A stretch of DNA of 64,000 nt from Planctomycetota bacterium. Lineage in GTDB: Bacteria; Planctomycetota; UBA8742; UBA2392. The translations under genes were made by a program, and so were the position numbers. The stretch covers positions 158,293 through 222,292 of the forward strand of contig QEVF01000005.1 in NCBI GenBank assembly GCA_003576915.1, in the 5' to 3' direction. This document shows, piece after piece, positions 16,774 through 24,256 of the stretch. The stretch's first letter is position 1; every line of letters begins with the position of its first letter. Under the pieces are notes generated by a model. It saw only the letters and a list, made by a program, of their open reading frames with translations. It did not search any database and had not been told where the DNA came from.

Positions 16774-17352
16774 TTATTCCGCCAGCTTTGTGCAGGTGCG
16801 GGCCAGCAGTTTGCCCAGGGCTTCGACGCTGCCGGCGATCTTGGGGTCGCGCAGGCTGCCGTCTTCCTGAAAGGCCTCATGGGCTTTGGGCAGGGCGAGC
16901 TGGTCGGGCAGCACCAGCACGCGCATGCCCGACAGCAGTAGGCGCAGCAGCGGCAGCAGACGCATGCCGCCAAAGGCACCGGGCGAGGCTGCCATGATCG
17001 CCGCCGTCTTGCCCTCCAGTGCGGCAAACGGGCGCTCGCCGGGCGCGCTGCGGGAGAGCCAGTCGAGCATGTTCTTGAAGCCGCCGGGATAGCTCCCGTT
17101 GTATTCAGGCGAGGCGACCAGCAGACCCTGGTGTTCCTTGAAGAGGGCCTTGAGCTTTACGGCGTTCTCGGGCAGGCCCGTGGCGGCCTCTACGTCGCCG
17201 TCATAGACGGGAAGGGGGTAGTCGCGCAGGTGAATGAGCGTGACGACCGCACCCTCGGCCTCGGCGGCCTTGGCCGCAACCCTGACGAGCTTGGCGTTGA
17301 GCGACTCCTTCCGCAGGCTGGCGGAAAAGGCGAGGATTCTGGCAGTCTTCAC
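16774..17352 (-). CDS. NADPH-dependent FMN reductase (flavodoxin-like)
   Basis: 192 aa, GTG start with AAAGGAGC six bases upstream. Flavodoxin-like fold of the FMN_red family: the phosphate-binding loop is FSASLRKESLNAKL (GSxRxxSxN type), with SPEYNGSYPGGFKNMLDWLS as the flavin-contacting segment and PGAFGG late. Such enzymes reduce FMN, quinones or azo dyes with NAD(P)H. It lies just upstream of pirin on the same strand and downstream of a GC hairpin that ends the mltA unit. Confidence 0.88.
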   Translation of the reverse strand: MKTARILAFSASLRKESLNAKLVRVAAKAAEAEGAVVTLIHLRDYPLPVYDGDVEAATGLPENAVKLKALFKEHQGLLVASPEYNGSYPGGFKNMLDWLSRSAPGERPFAALEGKTAAIMAASPGAFGGMRLLPLLRLLLSGMRVLVLPDQLALPKAHEAFQEDGSLRDPKIAGSVEALGKLLARTCTKLAE

Positions 17353-17415
17353 GGGTGCTCCTTTCCTGTTTCGTCCGGAACGGAAGCGAGGCGGCTTCCA
17401 TTCCGCAAATGCATC

Positions 17416-17437
17416 GGGGCCGCCTGGAGGCGGCCCC
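17416..17437 (-). terminator. GC hairpin after mltA
   Basis: GGGGCCGCCT / AGGCGGCCCC, a perfect inverted repeat with a 2-nt centre, lies 41 bp past the mltA stop. No strong T run follows on the minus strand (GATGCATTTGC). It is probably a terminator or an mRNA 3'-end protector. Confidence 0.5.
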
Positions 17438-17478
17438 TGAACTGCCGTTGGCCCCGACTTCGCCCGGGCTCGACCGGC

Positions 17479-18711
17479 TCAACGTTCAACACGGGACTTC
17501 AGGCGCTCCAGCTCGCTGTCCTTCAGGATCAGATAATACATGCGGCCTTCGTTGAACGTCCGCCCCGCATAGCGTTCGGCGCTCTCGCCCACGCCCCAAT
17601 ACAAGTCGCAGCGTCCGGGGGCCCTTATGGCGCCGCCGGTGTCCTGATCGAGCATGAAGCGGCTCAGACGTTCCTTCGTGCCGCGGGCGCTGATGTCAGC
17701 TTCCACGAACACGAGCGAGCCGCGGGGAAAAATGCTCTTGTCTGTGGCAATGCTGCGCATCTGGATCACGGGCTCATTCAGGGAGCCGTAGGGCCCGCCG
17801 CTGTTCTTCTGAAAGAAGATGTAGCGCGGGTTTGCGGCCACGACGGCCTCAAAGTCCCCGGGGTGCTGGCGGAAGTAGCGCATGATGGTGCGCAGATTGA
17901 GGTCTTCGCGCTTGAGCATGCCGCGCTTGACCATCTCCAGCCCCAGAGACTTGTACTCGGCGCCGTTGGTGCCGGCGTAGCCTACTTCAAGGCGCGAGCC
18001 GTCGGGAAGGCTCAGGATGGCGCTGCCCTGCACCTGCACGACGTAGGCCTCCACGGGGTCTGCCAGCCAGACCAGTTCCTGGCCTTCGAGCATGCCGGAC
18101 TGCATCAACTCCGTGCGGCCCGGGTAACTGGGGTCAATGCTGCCATCAGGCCGCTTGAGGCCGAGGGTCTGGCCCGTCACGGGGTCCTTGACGTGATTGG
18201 GCGGCAGTTTGTGCAGAGGATACTTGAAGCGGTGGTCCTTTGTCAGCGAGGCCTCGAAGATGGGCGTGTAGTAACCCGTGAAGAGCACGGAGCCCTGGTT
18301 GTCGTAGCCCACGGTCGTGTAAACGTCAAAGCGCCGGCGCAGTTCCGTGTTGAGTTCAGCCGCGCTCAGGCCTCCCGCCAGCATGGCACGGAACTCCTGC
18401 AGCGATAGCCGCACCTGCTCGTGCGAGATGCCGCTGACGGGGAAGAACTGGGCGGCGGAGGGCTTGGAAAGGTAGTTGAGGCTGTTGGCGCAGGCTTCGT
18501 CCAGGCGCGCGGTGTCGGAGAAGGCCCGGGTAAAGTCAGGAATCTGCGCGGGGTCCGTGATCTTGCGCAGTGCGTGGGCTCCCGGCGGCAGTTCGCGCCA
18601 GTAGTAGTCCTTCTCTTCGGCCTGCGTCTGGGCGCAGCCGCTGGCGGCCACAGCGAGCACCAGAAGGGCAAAGAGTGACACAAATGCAACAGCGCGGCGG
18701 CGACGGGTCAT
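17479..18711 (-). CDS. mltA: Membrane-bound lytic murein transglycosylase A (MltA)
   Basis: 410 aa. The N-terminus is a lipoprotein-type signal (LFALLVLAVAASGCAQ). The MltA domain contains VLFTGYYTPIFEASLT and the substrate-groove segments DPVEAYVVQVQGSAIL and GYAGTNGAEYKSLG. The C-terminal 3D domain has RFMLDQDTGGAIRAPGRCDL with the catalytic-Asp region DTGGAI and the following DLYWG, then FNEGRMYYLI. The enzyme cleaves the MurNAc-GlcNAc bond of peptidoglycan, forming 1,6-anhydroMurNAc, so this organism has a peptidoglycan sacculus and an outer membrane to anchor the protein. It is preceded by a short ORF (18752-18850) on the same strand. Confidence 0.92.
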   Translation of the reverse strand: MTRRRRAVAFVSLFALLVLAVAASGCAQTQAEEKDYYWRELPPGAHALRKITDPAQIPDFTRAFSDTARLDEACANSLNYLSKPSAAQFFPVSGISHEQVRLSLQEFRAMLAGGLSAAELNTELRRRFDVYTTVGYDNQGSVLFTGYYTPIFEASLTKDHRFKYPLHKLPPNHVKDPVTGQTLGLKRPDGSIDPSYPGRTELMQSGMLEGQELVWLADPVEAYVVQVQGSAILSLPDGSRLEVGYAGTNGAEYKSLGLEMVKRGMLKREDLNLRTIMRYFRQHPGDFEAVVAANPRYIFFQKNSGGPYGSLNEPVIQMRSIATDKSIFPRGSLVFVEADISARGTKERLSRFMLDQDTGGAIRAPGRCDLYWGVGESAERYAGRTFNEGRMYYLILKDSELERLKSRVER

Positions 18712-18751
18712 GTCCGGCCTTGTTGTTGGAAGGGTTCTGGCGGGAGGAAGT

Positions 18752-18850
18752 TCAGCGGCCCACCGAGCCGCGGCGCGAAGACTGGCTGCCCGAATCGGGC
18801 TGGGGGCGGATGTTCTGGGCGCTGCCGCGCGTACGAACGGTGATCGTCAT
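18752..18850 (-). CDS. Possible 32-aa small protein upstream of mltA
   Basis: ATG 18850 with GGAG six bases upstream encodes MTITVRTRGSAQNIRPQPDS followed by GSQSSRRGSVGR and stops 40 bp before mltA. The product is basic, Ser/Arg-rich and without a hydrophobic segment. The only support is the ribosome binding site and the otherwise empty 222-bp gap. It could be fortuitous. Confidence 0.25.
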   Translation of the reverse strand: MTITVRTRGSAQNIRPQPDSGSQSSRRGSVGR

Positions 18851-18933
18851 GGCGCTCTCCGGGTGTGGAAACGGGTGTACGTCCCTGGGCTATCGACAGG
18901 CCAGGGGGGCGCCCTTGAACAAAAATGAAGAAA

Positions 18934-20868
18934 TCAGTCGGTGATGCCGGCAAGCCAGAGCAGCCACTCCAGCAGCAGGCCCAGAAGCGCCACCCAGAGC
19001 AGGATTTCGGGAAACCAGTCCACCCAGGTTGGCTCACGTGCGGCCGGCACCAGGGCCTGTTCATCCAGTAGGGGCAGGGGCACAAAGGCCGCGGCCTGCT
19101 CCGACTCATCGACCCAGTAAGCGCTGAATCGCGCCAGCTCTCGCCCCTGATGCAGCAACCGATAGAGCCCCGGTTGCTCCAGGGGGCCCAGGCGTGCGCG
19201 CCCGTCCAGCCCCGTCATCACCGAATAGCTCTCGGCACCATAGGCGTAGCCCGGGCCTACGTCGGGGTCGAGGCAGACCTCGAGCGCCATGGGAGCCCCG
19301 GCGTTGATCTCCGTCGTTTGCGACATGGGCAGCAGGGGCGGAATCCAGGCGCTCTCGCGACTCAGCAGCGCGTTCAGCCAGCGTTGCAGCAGCGTAGGCC
19401 CCTCCGGGACGAAGAGGAAATTGCTCTGCCTTGGCGAGTAACCGACGTAGAGCACGTCTCGTTCTCCTGTGGATGCGGCCAGGAGAACGCCGGCTTCAAT
19501 GTGAGTGGCCAGGGGGGTGAGCCCGCCCCCCGGCCGCAACGGAAACGCCTCACGGCCCGCCAGCAACTGGAGATTGGGGACTTCAAAGCCCAGCCACGGC
19601 CGCTGCGCCCTCGCTTCAAACAGGCCCGCCTTGGCTTCACGGGCAGGCTCAACCTCTCCCAGTTCCGGCGGCAGGGCTCCGAAGCAGAGCAGGGCCCTGG
19701 CCCTTGGCTGGGCTGCGACGCGGTCCATCACGACCAGGTCGCTTTCGGCCCCTTCTCCCGCTACGGCCTCGCGTTCTTCAATCCTGCGTCCCGGAAGCAG
19801 CAACTCCATGCCTTCGCGCAGCAGGGGGTTGGGCTCTTCACCTTTGGGTCGCAGGATCAGAATCCGCCGGATGGGGCTGCGCGGCAGGGGCACACGAATG
19901 AAGTCGTCGAGTGTGAGGATGTCGCGCTCGGATCGCACCAGGAGGTCCAGACCGTCGGAATCGAGGTCGTGGGGGACCTTCAGTGGAAGCTCAAAGCTCC
20001 GGGCATCCTTTTCCATCGTGTCCCACTTGAACGCCAGATACAGGGCCTCAGCCTTGCCTTGGCCGCGAAGGCGGGCGGTGAGAAGGCCGCGGTCGTCGCT
20101 TCCTGCCGGCGAGGGCTTGAAGACGGCCTCGATGAAGCCCGCGTTCTCCCCCGCCTCGCCGAATGTCTCCACGACGCCGGGCAGTCCCCCCAGACTTTTC
20201 CAGCGCGCGGCCGGCGCAACACGCTCAAGTCGGGCCGGTGCCTCTGCTGACTTCAGCGCCGGCGGGTCATCCGTAAGCAGCCATACGGCGCGCACCGCCT
20301 CGGGGGCCGGCCTGAAGTGCGGCGGCAGGCCCACTGCCGCGAAACAACCTGCCAGTTCCTCCGTTTGCGCCAGAGCATAGTCCGTACGGGGAGCGGGCCC
20401 GGCCGCGTCGCCGCGCTTGAGGAAGGGCCCTGCAACGGGGCGGCCCAGTTGCCAATGCACAATGCAGGCGCGGTCTTGAGGCGCGAGGCTGTTGAGCAGT
20501 TGCCGGGCGCGGGCCTGGGCCATCTGCTGCCGGGTTTGGCTGTGGGTGTAGCTGAAGGCCCGCATGCTTGGGGAGTTGTCGATGACGATGAACAGCAGCA
20601 GGGGCGGCGTTTCGTTCTGGGCCGCGGGCTGCAACCCGGCCGCGTAGAGCGCCGCGGAGGACAGCATGGCGCTTGAGACCAGCAGGGTGAGCAACAGACG
20701 CAGCAGGCGCTTCCAGGCCGGGGGGCGAACGCGCCTTGCCACGCGCTGCCAGATGAACCCGTAAGTGACGGTGGCCCTTTTCCAGCGTCGGGCCAGGAAG
20801 AACACCACGAAGAACAGCGCCACCAGCGCAAACAGCCACAGAAATTGACCGCGCGCGAACTCAAGCAT
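18934..20868 (-). CDS. BatA-like membrane protein with von Willebrand factor A domain
   Basis: 644 aa. Two N-terminal membrane helices (FLWLFALVALFFVVFFLARR and LLRLLLTLLVSSAMLSSAAL) form the BatA N-terminal double-TM module. A VWA domain follows with the MIDAS loop DNSPSM (DxSxS, ~residue 97) and VWLLTDDPP as the later MIDAS Asp strand. The C-terminal ~350 residues are of mixed fold and end in another membrane helix (LLWVALLGLLLEWLLWLAG). It lies downstream of the DUF58 gene on the same strand. The usual companion, a MoxR AAA ATPase, is not seen in the window. Members of this set are thought to work as chaperone-like or metal-dependent assemblies at the membrane. Confidence 0.8.
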   Translation of the reverse strand: MLEFARGQFLWLFALVALFFVVFFLARRWKRATVTYGFIWQRVARRVRPPAWKRLLRLLLTLLVSSAMLSSAALYAAGLQPAAQNETPPLLLFIVIDNSPSMRAFSYTHSQTRQQMAQARARQLLNSLAPQDRACIVHWQLGRPVAGPFLKRGDAAGPAPRTDYALAQTEELAGCFAAVGLPPHFRPAPEAVRAVWLLTDDPPALKSAEAPARLERVAPAARWKSLGGLPGVVETFGEAGENAGFIEAVFKPSPAGSDDRGLLTARLRGQGKAEALYLAFKWDTMEKDARSFELPLKVPHDLDSDGLDLLVRSERDILTLDDFIRVPLPRSPIRRILILRPKGEEPNPLLREGMELLLPGRRIEEREAVAGEGAESDLVVMDRVAAQPRARALLCFGALPPELGEVEPAREAKAGLFEARAQRPWLGFEVPNLQLLAGREAFPLRPGGGLTPLATHIEAGVLLAASTGERDVLYVGYSPRQSNFLFVPEGPTLLQRWLNALLSRESAWIPPLLPMSQTTEINAGAPMALEVCLDPDVGPGYAYGAESYSVMTGLDGRARLGPLEQPGLYRLLHQGRELARFSAYWVDESEQAAAFVPLPLLDEQALVPAAREPTWVDWFPEILLWVALLGLLLEWLLWLAGITD

Positions 20869-20949
20869 GTCGGGATGATACAGGCGTGGCGCTGACTGGC
20901 GAGTGCATCCGGTGGCCGTCGGAGCAACGTCGGCAGCCTGGGTTATCCG

Positions 20950-21825
20950 TCAGCGCGCGCCTTCCAGCAGGCCGCTGCGCAGGAGTTCAACGACAACGGG
21001 CTCCACATCAACGTCGCTGGACATCTCGATGTAGCCGGCCCCCGTGGCCCGGATGGCCGCCTGGCAGGCGCGGCGGTAGTCTTCCACTTCCTTGCGGTAG
21101 GCTTCGAGCACGGGCGCGTCGATGCGCAGCTTCAGCGCGTCGCCGGCCAGGGGAGACAGGCGCGTCAGGCCCTCGAGCCGGGGTTGAAGTTCTTCATCGG
21201 CGTGCAGGCAGATGACCACGGCGCGCACGCCAAAGCGGCGGGCCTCGGAAAGCAGGGACAGGGTGCCATCTTTCGATTGCATGTCAGTGGCGGCCAGCAA
21301 CACCGTGTCGCGCCCGCGGGCTGCCAGCGCGCTTCTCAGCGCGGCCGATGGCAGCGCCGCCCGGGAGATGGCCATGGCCGACACGGCCTCAAGGAAGGCC
21401 TGCTCGCTTCCTGCCGCATCGAAGGATTGCACGGCAGTATCTTCGTAGCGGGTCAGCAGCACGCGGTCAGCCGTGGCCTGCGCCACGAGCCCGAGGGCCG
21501 CCAGCACGCGCTTGGCCGCAAGCCACTTGTTGTGCGCGCCGAAGTCCATGGTCGGGGCCGCGTCGAGCGCCAGCAGCAGCCGCAGCTGGCCCGGCGCCTC
21601 AAAGAGCTTGAGGAAGAGCTGATCGAGGCGGCCATAAACGTTCCAGTCCACGCGGCGAAGGTCGTCGCCCTGCGAATAGGGGCGATAAGCCCCGAACTCA
21701 AGGCCGGAGCCCAACTGGCGGGAGCGGCGCTCGCCCCGCAGCGCTGACGCGCGTACGCGTTCGCCGGCCAGGCGCAGGCGGCGCAGGCGGGCGAGTTCTT
21801 GCTCCGTGAACAGTGATTCGGCCAT
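20950..21825 (-). CDS. DUF58 domain protein
   Basis: 291 aa. The family signature is clear: GLEFGAYRPYSQGDDLRRVDWN (split about residues 43-64), with ARG near the N-terminus and LLLALDAAPTMDFGAHNKW as the degenerate VWA-like strand (DAAPTM in place of DxSxS). ATDMQSKDGTL and AVVICLHADEEL are later fold elements. There is no N-terminal membrane helix, unlike many DUF58 proteins, so it is probably cytosolic. It is upstream of the BatA-like gene (81 bp), the conserved order DUF58-BatA, but the MoxR ATPase normally encoded first is absent: the upstream neighbours are the ccm genes. Confidence 0.85.
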   Translation of the reverse strand: MAESLFTEQELARLRRLRLAGERVRASALRGERRSRQLGSGLEFGAYRPYSQGDDLRRVDWNVYGRLDQLFLKLFEAPGQLRLLLALDAAPTMDFGAHNKWLAAKRVLAALGLVAQATADRVLLTRYEDTAVQSFDAAGSEQAFLEAVSAMAISRAALPSAALRSALAARGRDTVLLAATDMQSKDGTLSLLSEARRFGVRAVVICLHADEELQPRLEGLTRLSPLAGDALKLRIDAPVLEAYRKEVEDYRRACQAAIRATGAGYIEMSSDVDVEPVVVELLRSGLLEGAR

Positions 21826-21898
21826 GGGCGCCTGAGGTTGCCGTGAAAGAATGATGCAGGCTCCTGCCGCCGCCGGCGCCGCCCGTGGTGCTGAGGCG

Positions 21899-22294
21899 CT
21901 AGCTCGTTTCGCGCACGGCCTTCAGGCGGGCCACTTCACGGGCCATACGCCCCGCGCTCAAGGCCTGCCAGACGATGAACAGCAAGAGCGCTCCCCACAC
22001 AGCGGCATTGCTGGCCCAGAGGTTGTTGACCGAACCTTCGTAGGACCTGCGTTCCTGCTCGAGCCTTTGCTCAAGCTCGGCCCGGAACTTCTTTTCAAGC
22101 TCGGCTTCCAGCTCCTTGCGCAGGCGCGGGGTCTCCTCCGCCCGGAACTCCCTGAGAAGGGCCTCGCGCTGCTCGGCGCTGACGGGCGCCGGCGGAAGAC
22201 TGCTGCGGTCCACCTCGGCGTGCAAAGGAGTGCACCAGAGCGCGGCCAGCAGGCAGCCGGCAACCAGTAACGGACAGGGGCCAGGCTTGCTCAT
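21899..22294 (-). CDS. CcmD-like protein with N-terminal signal and coiled coil
   Basis: 131 aa, ATGA overlap with ccmC. A signal peptide (LLVAGCLLAALWCTPLHAEV) is followed by a charged coiled coil (~residues 42-85, ELEAELEKKFRAELEQRLEQ) and a C-terminal membrane helix (NNLWASNAAVWGALLLFIVW) ending in basic AGRMAREVARLKAVRE. The last 40 residues have the layout of CcmD, a small single-TM protein that helps release holo-CcmE from the CcmABC heme exporter. Gene position right after ccmB and ccmC supports this. The N-terminal extension is unusual, since CcmD is normally 40-70 aa. The assignment is inferred from position and C-terminal pattern. Confidence 0.6.
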   Translation of the reverse strand: MSKPGPCPLLVAGCLLAALWCTPLHAEVDRSSLPPAPVSAEQREALLREFRAEETPRLRKELEAELEKKFRAELEQRLEQERRSYEGSVNNLWASNAAVWGALLLFIVWQALSAGRMAREVARLKAVRETS

Positions 22295-23031
22295 GCCGCG
22301 CGCTCCTTTTGCAGTTGAAAGCTGAGGCGATTGGCGGAGTAGCGCAGGGCCACGGCGGCGCCAAAGGCGAGCAGCAGGCCCAGCGTGGCGACCTGTTTGG
22401 TGGTGCCGATTTCAGGGGCGCTCAACAGGTCAGAGAAGCTGCGGGGATGGCTGACCTGGCCGATTTCGATGGCTTTCTGCACCAGCGGGTAAAGGGGCGC
22501 CACAAGAATTCCGTACACGGCCGTCAACTTCATGCGCGCCTGCACGTTGGGCATGGCGCCGCGAAGCGCCAGCAGCGCCGCAAAGGCGAGCCACAGAATG
22601 AGCATGGTGGTCAGGCGCGGCTCCCAGTTCCAGCCGCTGCCGATGCGCCCCGTGCCCCAGGCGTAGTCCGCCCAGAAACTGCCCGTCAGCAGCGTGATGG
22701 CGCCCGCCAGCAGGCCCACTTCCGAGGCGCTCACCGTGAGGGCGTCCCACTTTTCAGAGCGTGACAGCAGGTGCATGACGCCGCCCACCAGGCACAGCCC
22801 GCAGCAAAGCGCCGTGGCGTAGGCCGAGGGCAGGTGGATGAAAAAGATGCGGTAGCTTTCGTAAAGGTTGAGCGTGTTGACGCCCGGCGTGGGCGAAACC
22901 ACGAAGAGCGCCCCGGCCGTGATCTGCACCGGCGCATAGAAGTAGCTCAGCCAGAGCGCGGCCTGCGCGCCCAGCAGGGCGAGGACGGCCAGGATGATGG
23001 TGACCATCGAAGATGTGCCAAGGTCTTTCAT
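22291..23031 (-). CDS. ccmC: Heme exporter/heme handling protein CcmC
   Basis: 246 aa from ATG 23031, which overlaps the ccmB stop (TGATG). Six membrane helices. The tryptophan-rich heme-binding WWD segment is WGTGRIGSGWNWEPRLT, with Glu where Asp is commonest. External His ligands are likely in FFIHLPSAY and further on VSHPRS. CcmC binds heme and loads it on CcmE in system I cytochrome c maturation. It is encoded between ccmB and the ccmD-like gene. The system would serve c-type cytochromes such as the CxxCH domain fused to cytochrome b at 33.3-35.4 kb. Confidence 0.92.
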   Translation of the reverse strand: MKDLGTSSMVTIILAVLALLGAQAALWLSYFYAPVQITAGALFVVSPTPGVNTLNLYESYRIFFIHLPSAYATALCCGLCLVGGVMHLLSRSEKWDALTVSASEVGLLAGAITLLTGSFWADYAWGTGRIGSGWNWEPRLTTMLILWLAFAALLALRGAMPNVQARMKLTAVYGILVAPLYPLVQKAIEIGQVSHPRSFSDLLSAPEIGTTKQVATLGLLLAFGAAVALRYSANRLSFQLQKERAA

Positions 23032-23726
23032 CAAGCCTCGTGCAGCCTTCCGTAAAGCAGCAAGCCCAGAGCAGGAAACATAGCGCCACAGATGCAGAGC
23101 AGCAACAGATAGGGCTTTGCTCCGGCCAGACCCAGGCCCGCGGACAGGGCATCCGTCGCCCCCACGGCCCCCAGAAACACCACGACCACCACCGGCAGAA
23201 GCAGGATCGTGAGCAAAGCCTCGCTGCCGCGCGCGCTTGAGGTGGCCGACGCCAGCAGTACGCCCGGGGCGAGCACGCCGATGTTGGTCAGGGCGACCAC
23301 GGCCAGCATCCAGGGCTCCTGGGGAATCTGGAACCGGAGCAGCGGAACGGCAGCGGCCACCAGCAGCACCTCCACCATGCTGAGGAAGACAAAGGCGCTG
23401 GAAAGTCTCGCCAGATAAATCAGCGCGGGATCAAAGGGCAGCAGCAGGAACGCGCCATGGAGGCCCTTTTCGCGATCCGCCAGGGCGCTGCGGTTGACGC
23501 CGACCACGGCCGCAAACAGCACGCAGACCCAGAGCACGGCCGGCACGAACCGGTGAAAGGTCTCATCCGACGGCAGCGCGCGAACGCCCAGCCCCACGAC
23601 CACCACCTCGAGCAGGGCAAACAGGCCCATGGAGGTCATGAGTGAGCGCGTGCGTAGCTCGACGAGCAGCTCGCGCCGCAGAAGCGTCTTGAACGCGACA
23701 AGGGCAGATGGCGCGTTGGGGCTCAC
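23031..23726 (-). CDS. ccmB: Heme exporter ABC permease CcmB
   Basis: 231 aa, GTG start overlapping the stop of the upstream DinB-like gene (GTGA). Six hydrophobic helices; FKTLLRRELLVELRTRSLMT and VVGVNRSALADREKGLHGAF match the conserved CcmB N-terminal and first-loop segments. CcmB pairs with the CcmA ATPase in the CcmABCD complex. No ccmA is present here: the upstream gene is a DinB-fold protein, so CcmA must be encoded elsewhere or be missing. Confidence 0.9.
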   Translation of the reverse strand: MSPNAPSALVAFKTLLRRELLVELRTRSLMTSMGLFALLEVVVVGLGVRALPSDETFHRFVPAVLWVCVLFAAVVGVNRSALADREKGLHGAFLLLPFDPALIYLARLSSAFVFLSMVEVLLVAAAVPLLRFQIPQEPWMLAVVALTNIGVLAPGVLLASATSSARGSEALLTILLLPVVVVVFLGAVGATDALSAGLGLAGAKPYLLLLCICGAMFPALGLLLYGRLHEA

Positions 23727-24241
23727 TTCGGCAGCCGCCTTCGGATCAGGGCCATCTGGCCGCGGTGGTGGATTTCATCCTCGCCCACGTGGAACCACAT
23801 GAAGTGAAAATTGCCGACACTGCCCCAGAGCGGCACGCGCGTTTCGAGCCAGGCGTCGTCCACGGTCTTGAACAGGTCTAGCGTCCTGCGGCGCGCGCCG
23901 TTGAGCAGATCGAGGTAGAAGCCGAGGTCCTTGCCGACGAATTCGGCGCGCCCGAGGTCGCCCAAGTCCAGGGCGGGCTTGAAGCGGTACGCTTCTTCGG
24001 GCGTGAGGTGGCGGCGTTCGAAGGTTTCGATCTGCATGGCAAATTCGCAGTAGGCGATATGGGCCAGCAGCATGCCGATGGAATTGGCGCGCTCATCCAG
24101 CCTGTGGTCGAGCGCGTCGGTCTTCAGGTCGGCCACGGTCATCACGGTCGTCAGCCGCGCGTAATTGATGATGGAAACAAGCCGCGCCACGGCAGGCGTA
24201 TAGCCGGGCAGGTCGCCCACGAGAAAAGGAGACTCGGGCAT
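23723..24241 (-). CDS. DinB/DUF664 superfamily protein
   Basis: 172 aa. A four-helix bundle with the three-histidine metal site spread as usual: HIAYCEF (His ~61) in helix 2 and HVGEDEIHHRGQM (two His) in helix 4. DinB-fold proteins are often thiol-dependent S-transferases (mycothiol or bacillithiol) or stress-induced proteins of unknown role. It is embedded in the dpp-ntrC-ccm transcription unit with 4-bp coupling to ccmB, so co-translation with heme export genes is likely. I see no reason in sequence for a specific substrate. Confidence 0.82.
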   Translation of the reverse strand: MPESPFLVGDLPGYTPAVARLVSIINYARLTTVMTVADLKTDALDHRLDERANSIGMLLAHIAYCEFAMQIETFERRHLTPEEAYRFKPALDLGDLGRAEFVGKDLGFYLDLLNGARRRTLDLFKTVDDAWLETRVPLWGSVGNFHFMWFHVGEDEIHHRGQMALIRRRLPK

Positions 24242-24256
24242 GGCAGGGCACCCCGG

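Noticed and set aside
18570..18944. 124-codon plus-strand frame across the mltA 5' end and the following gap
   Set aside because: It overlaps the mltA signal peptide on the opposite strand and reads as random Arg/Ala/Ser-rich sequence.
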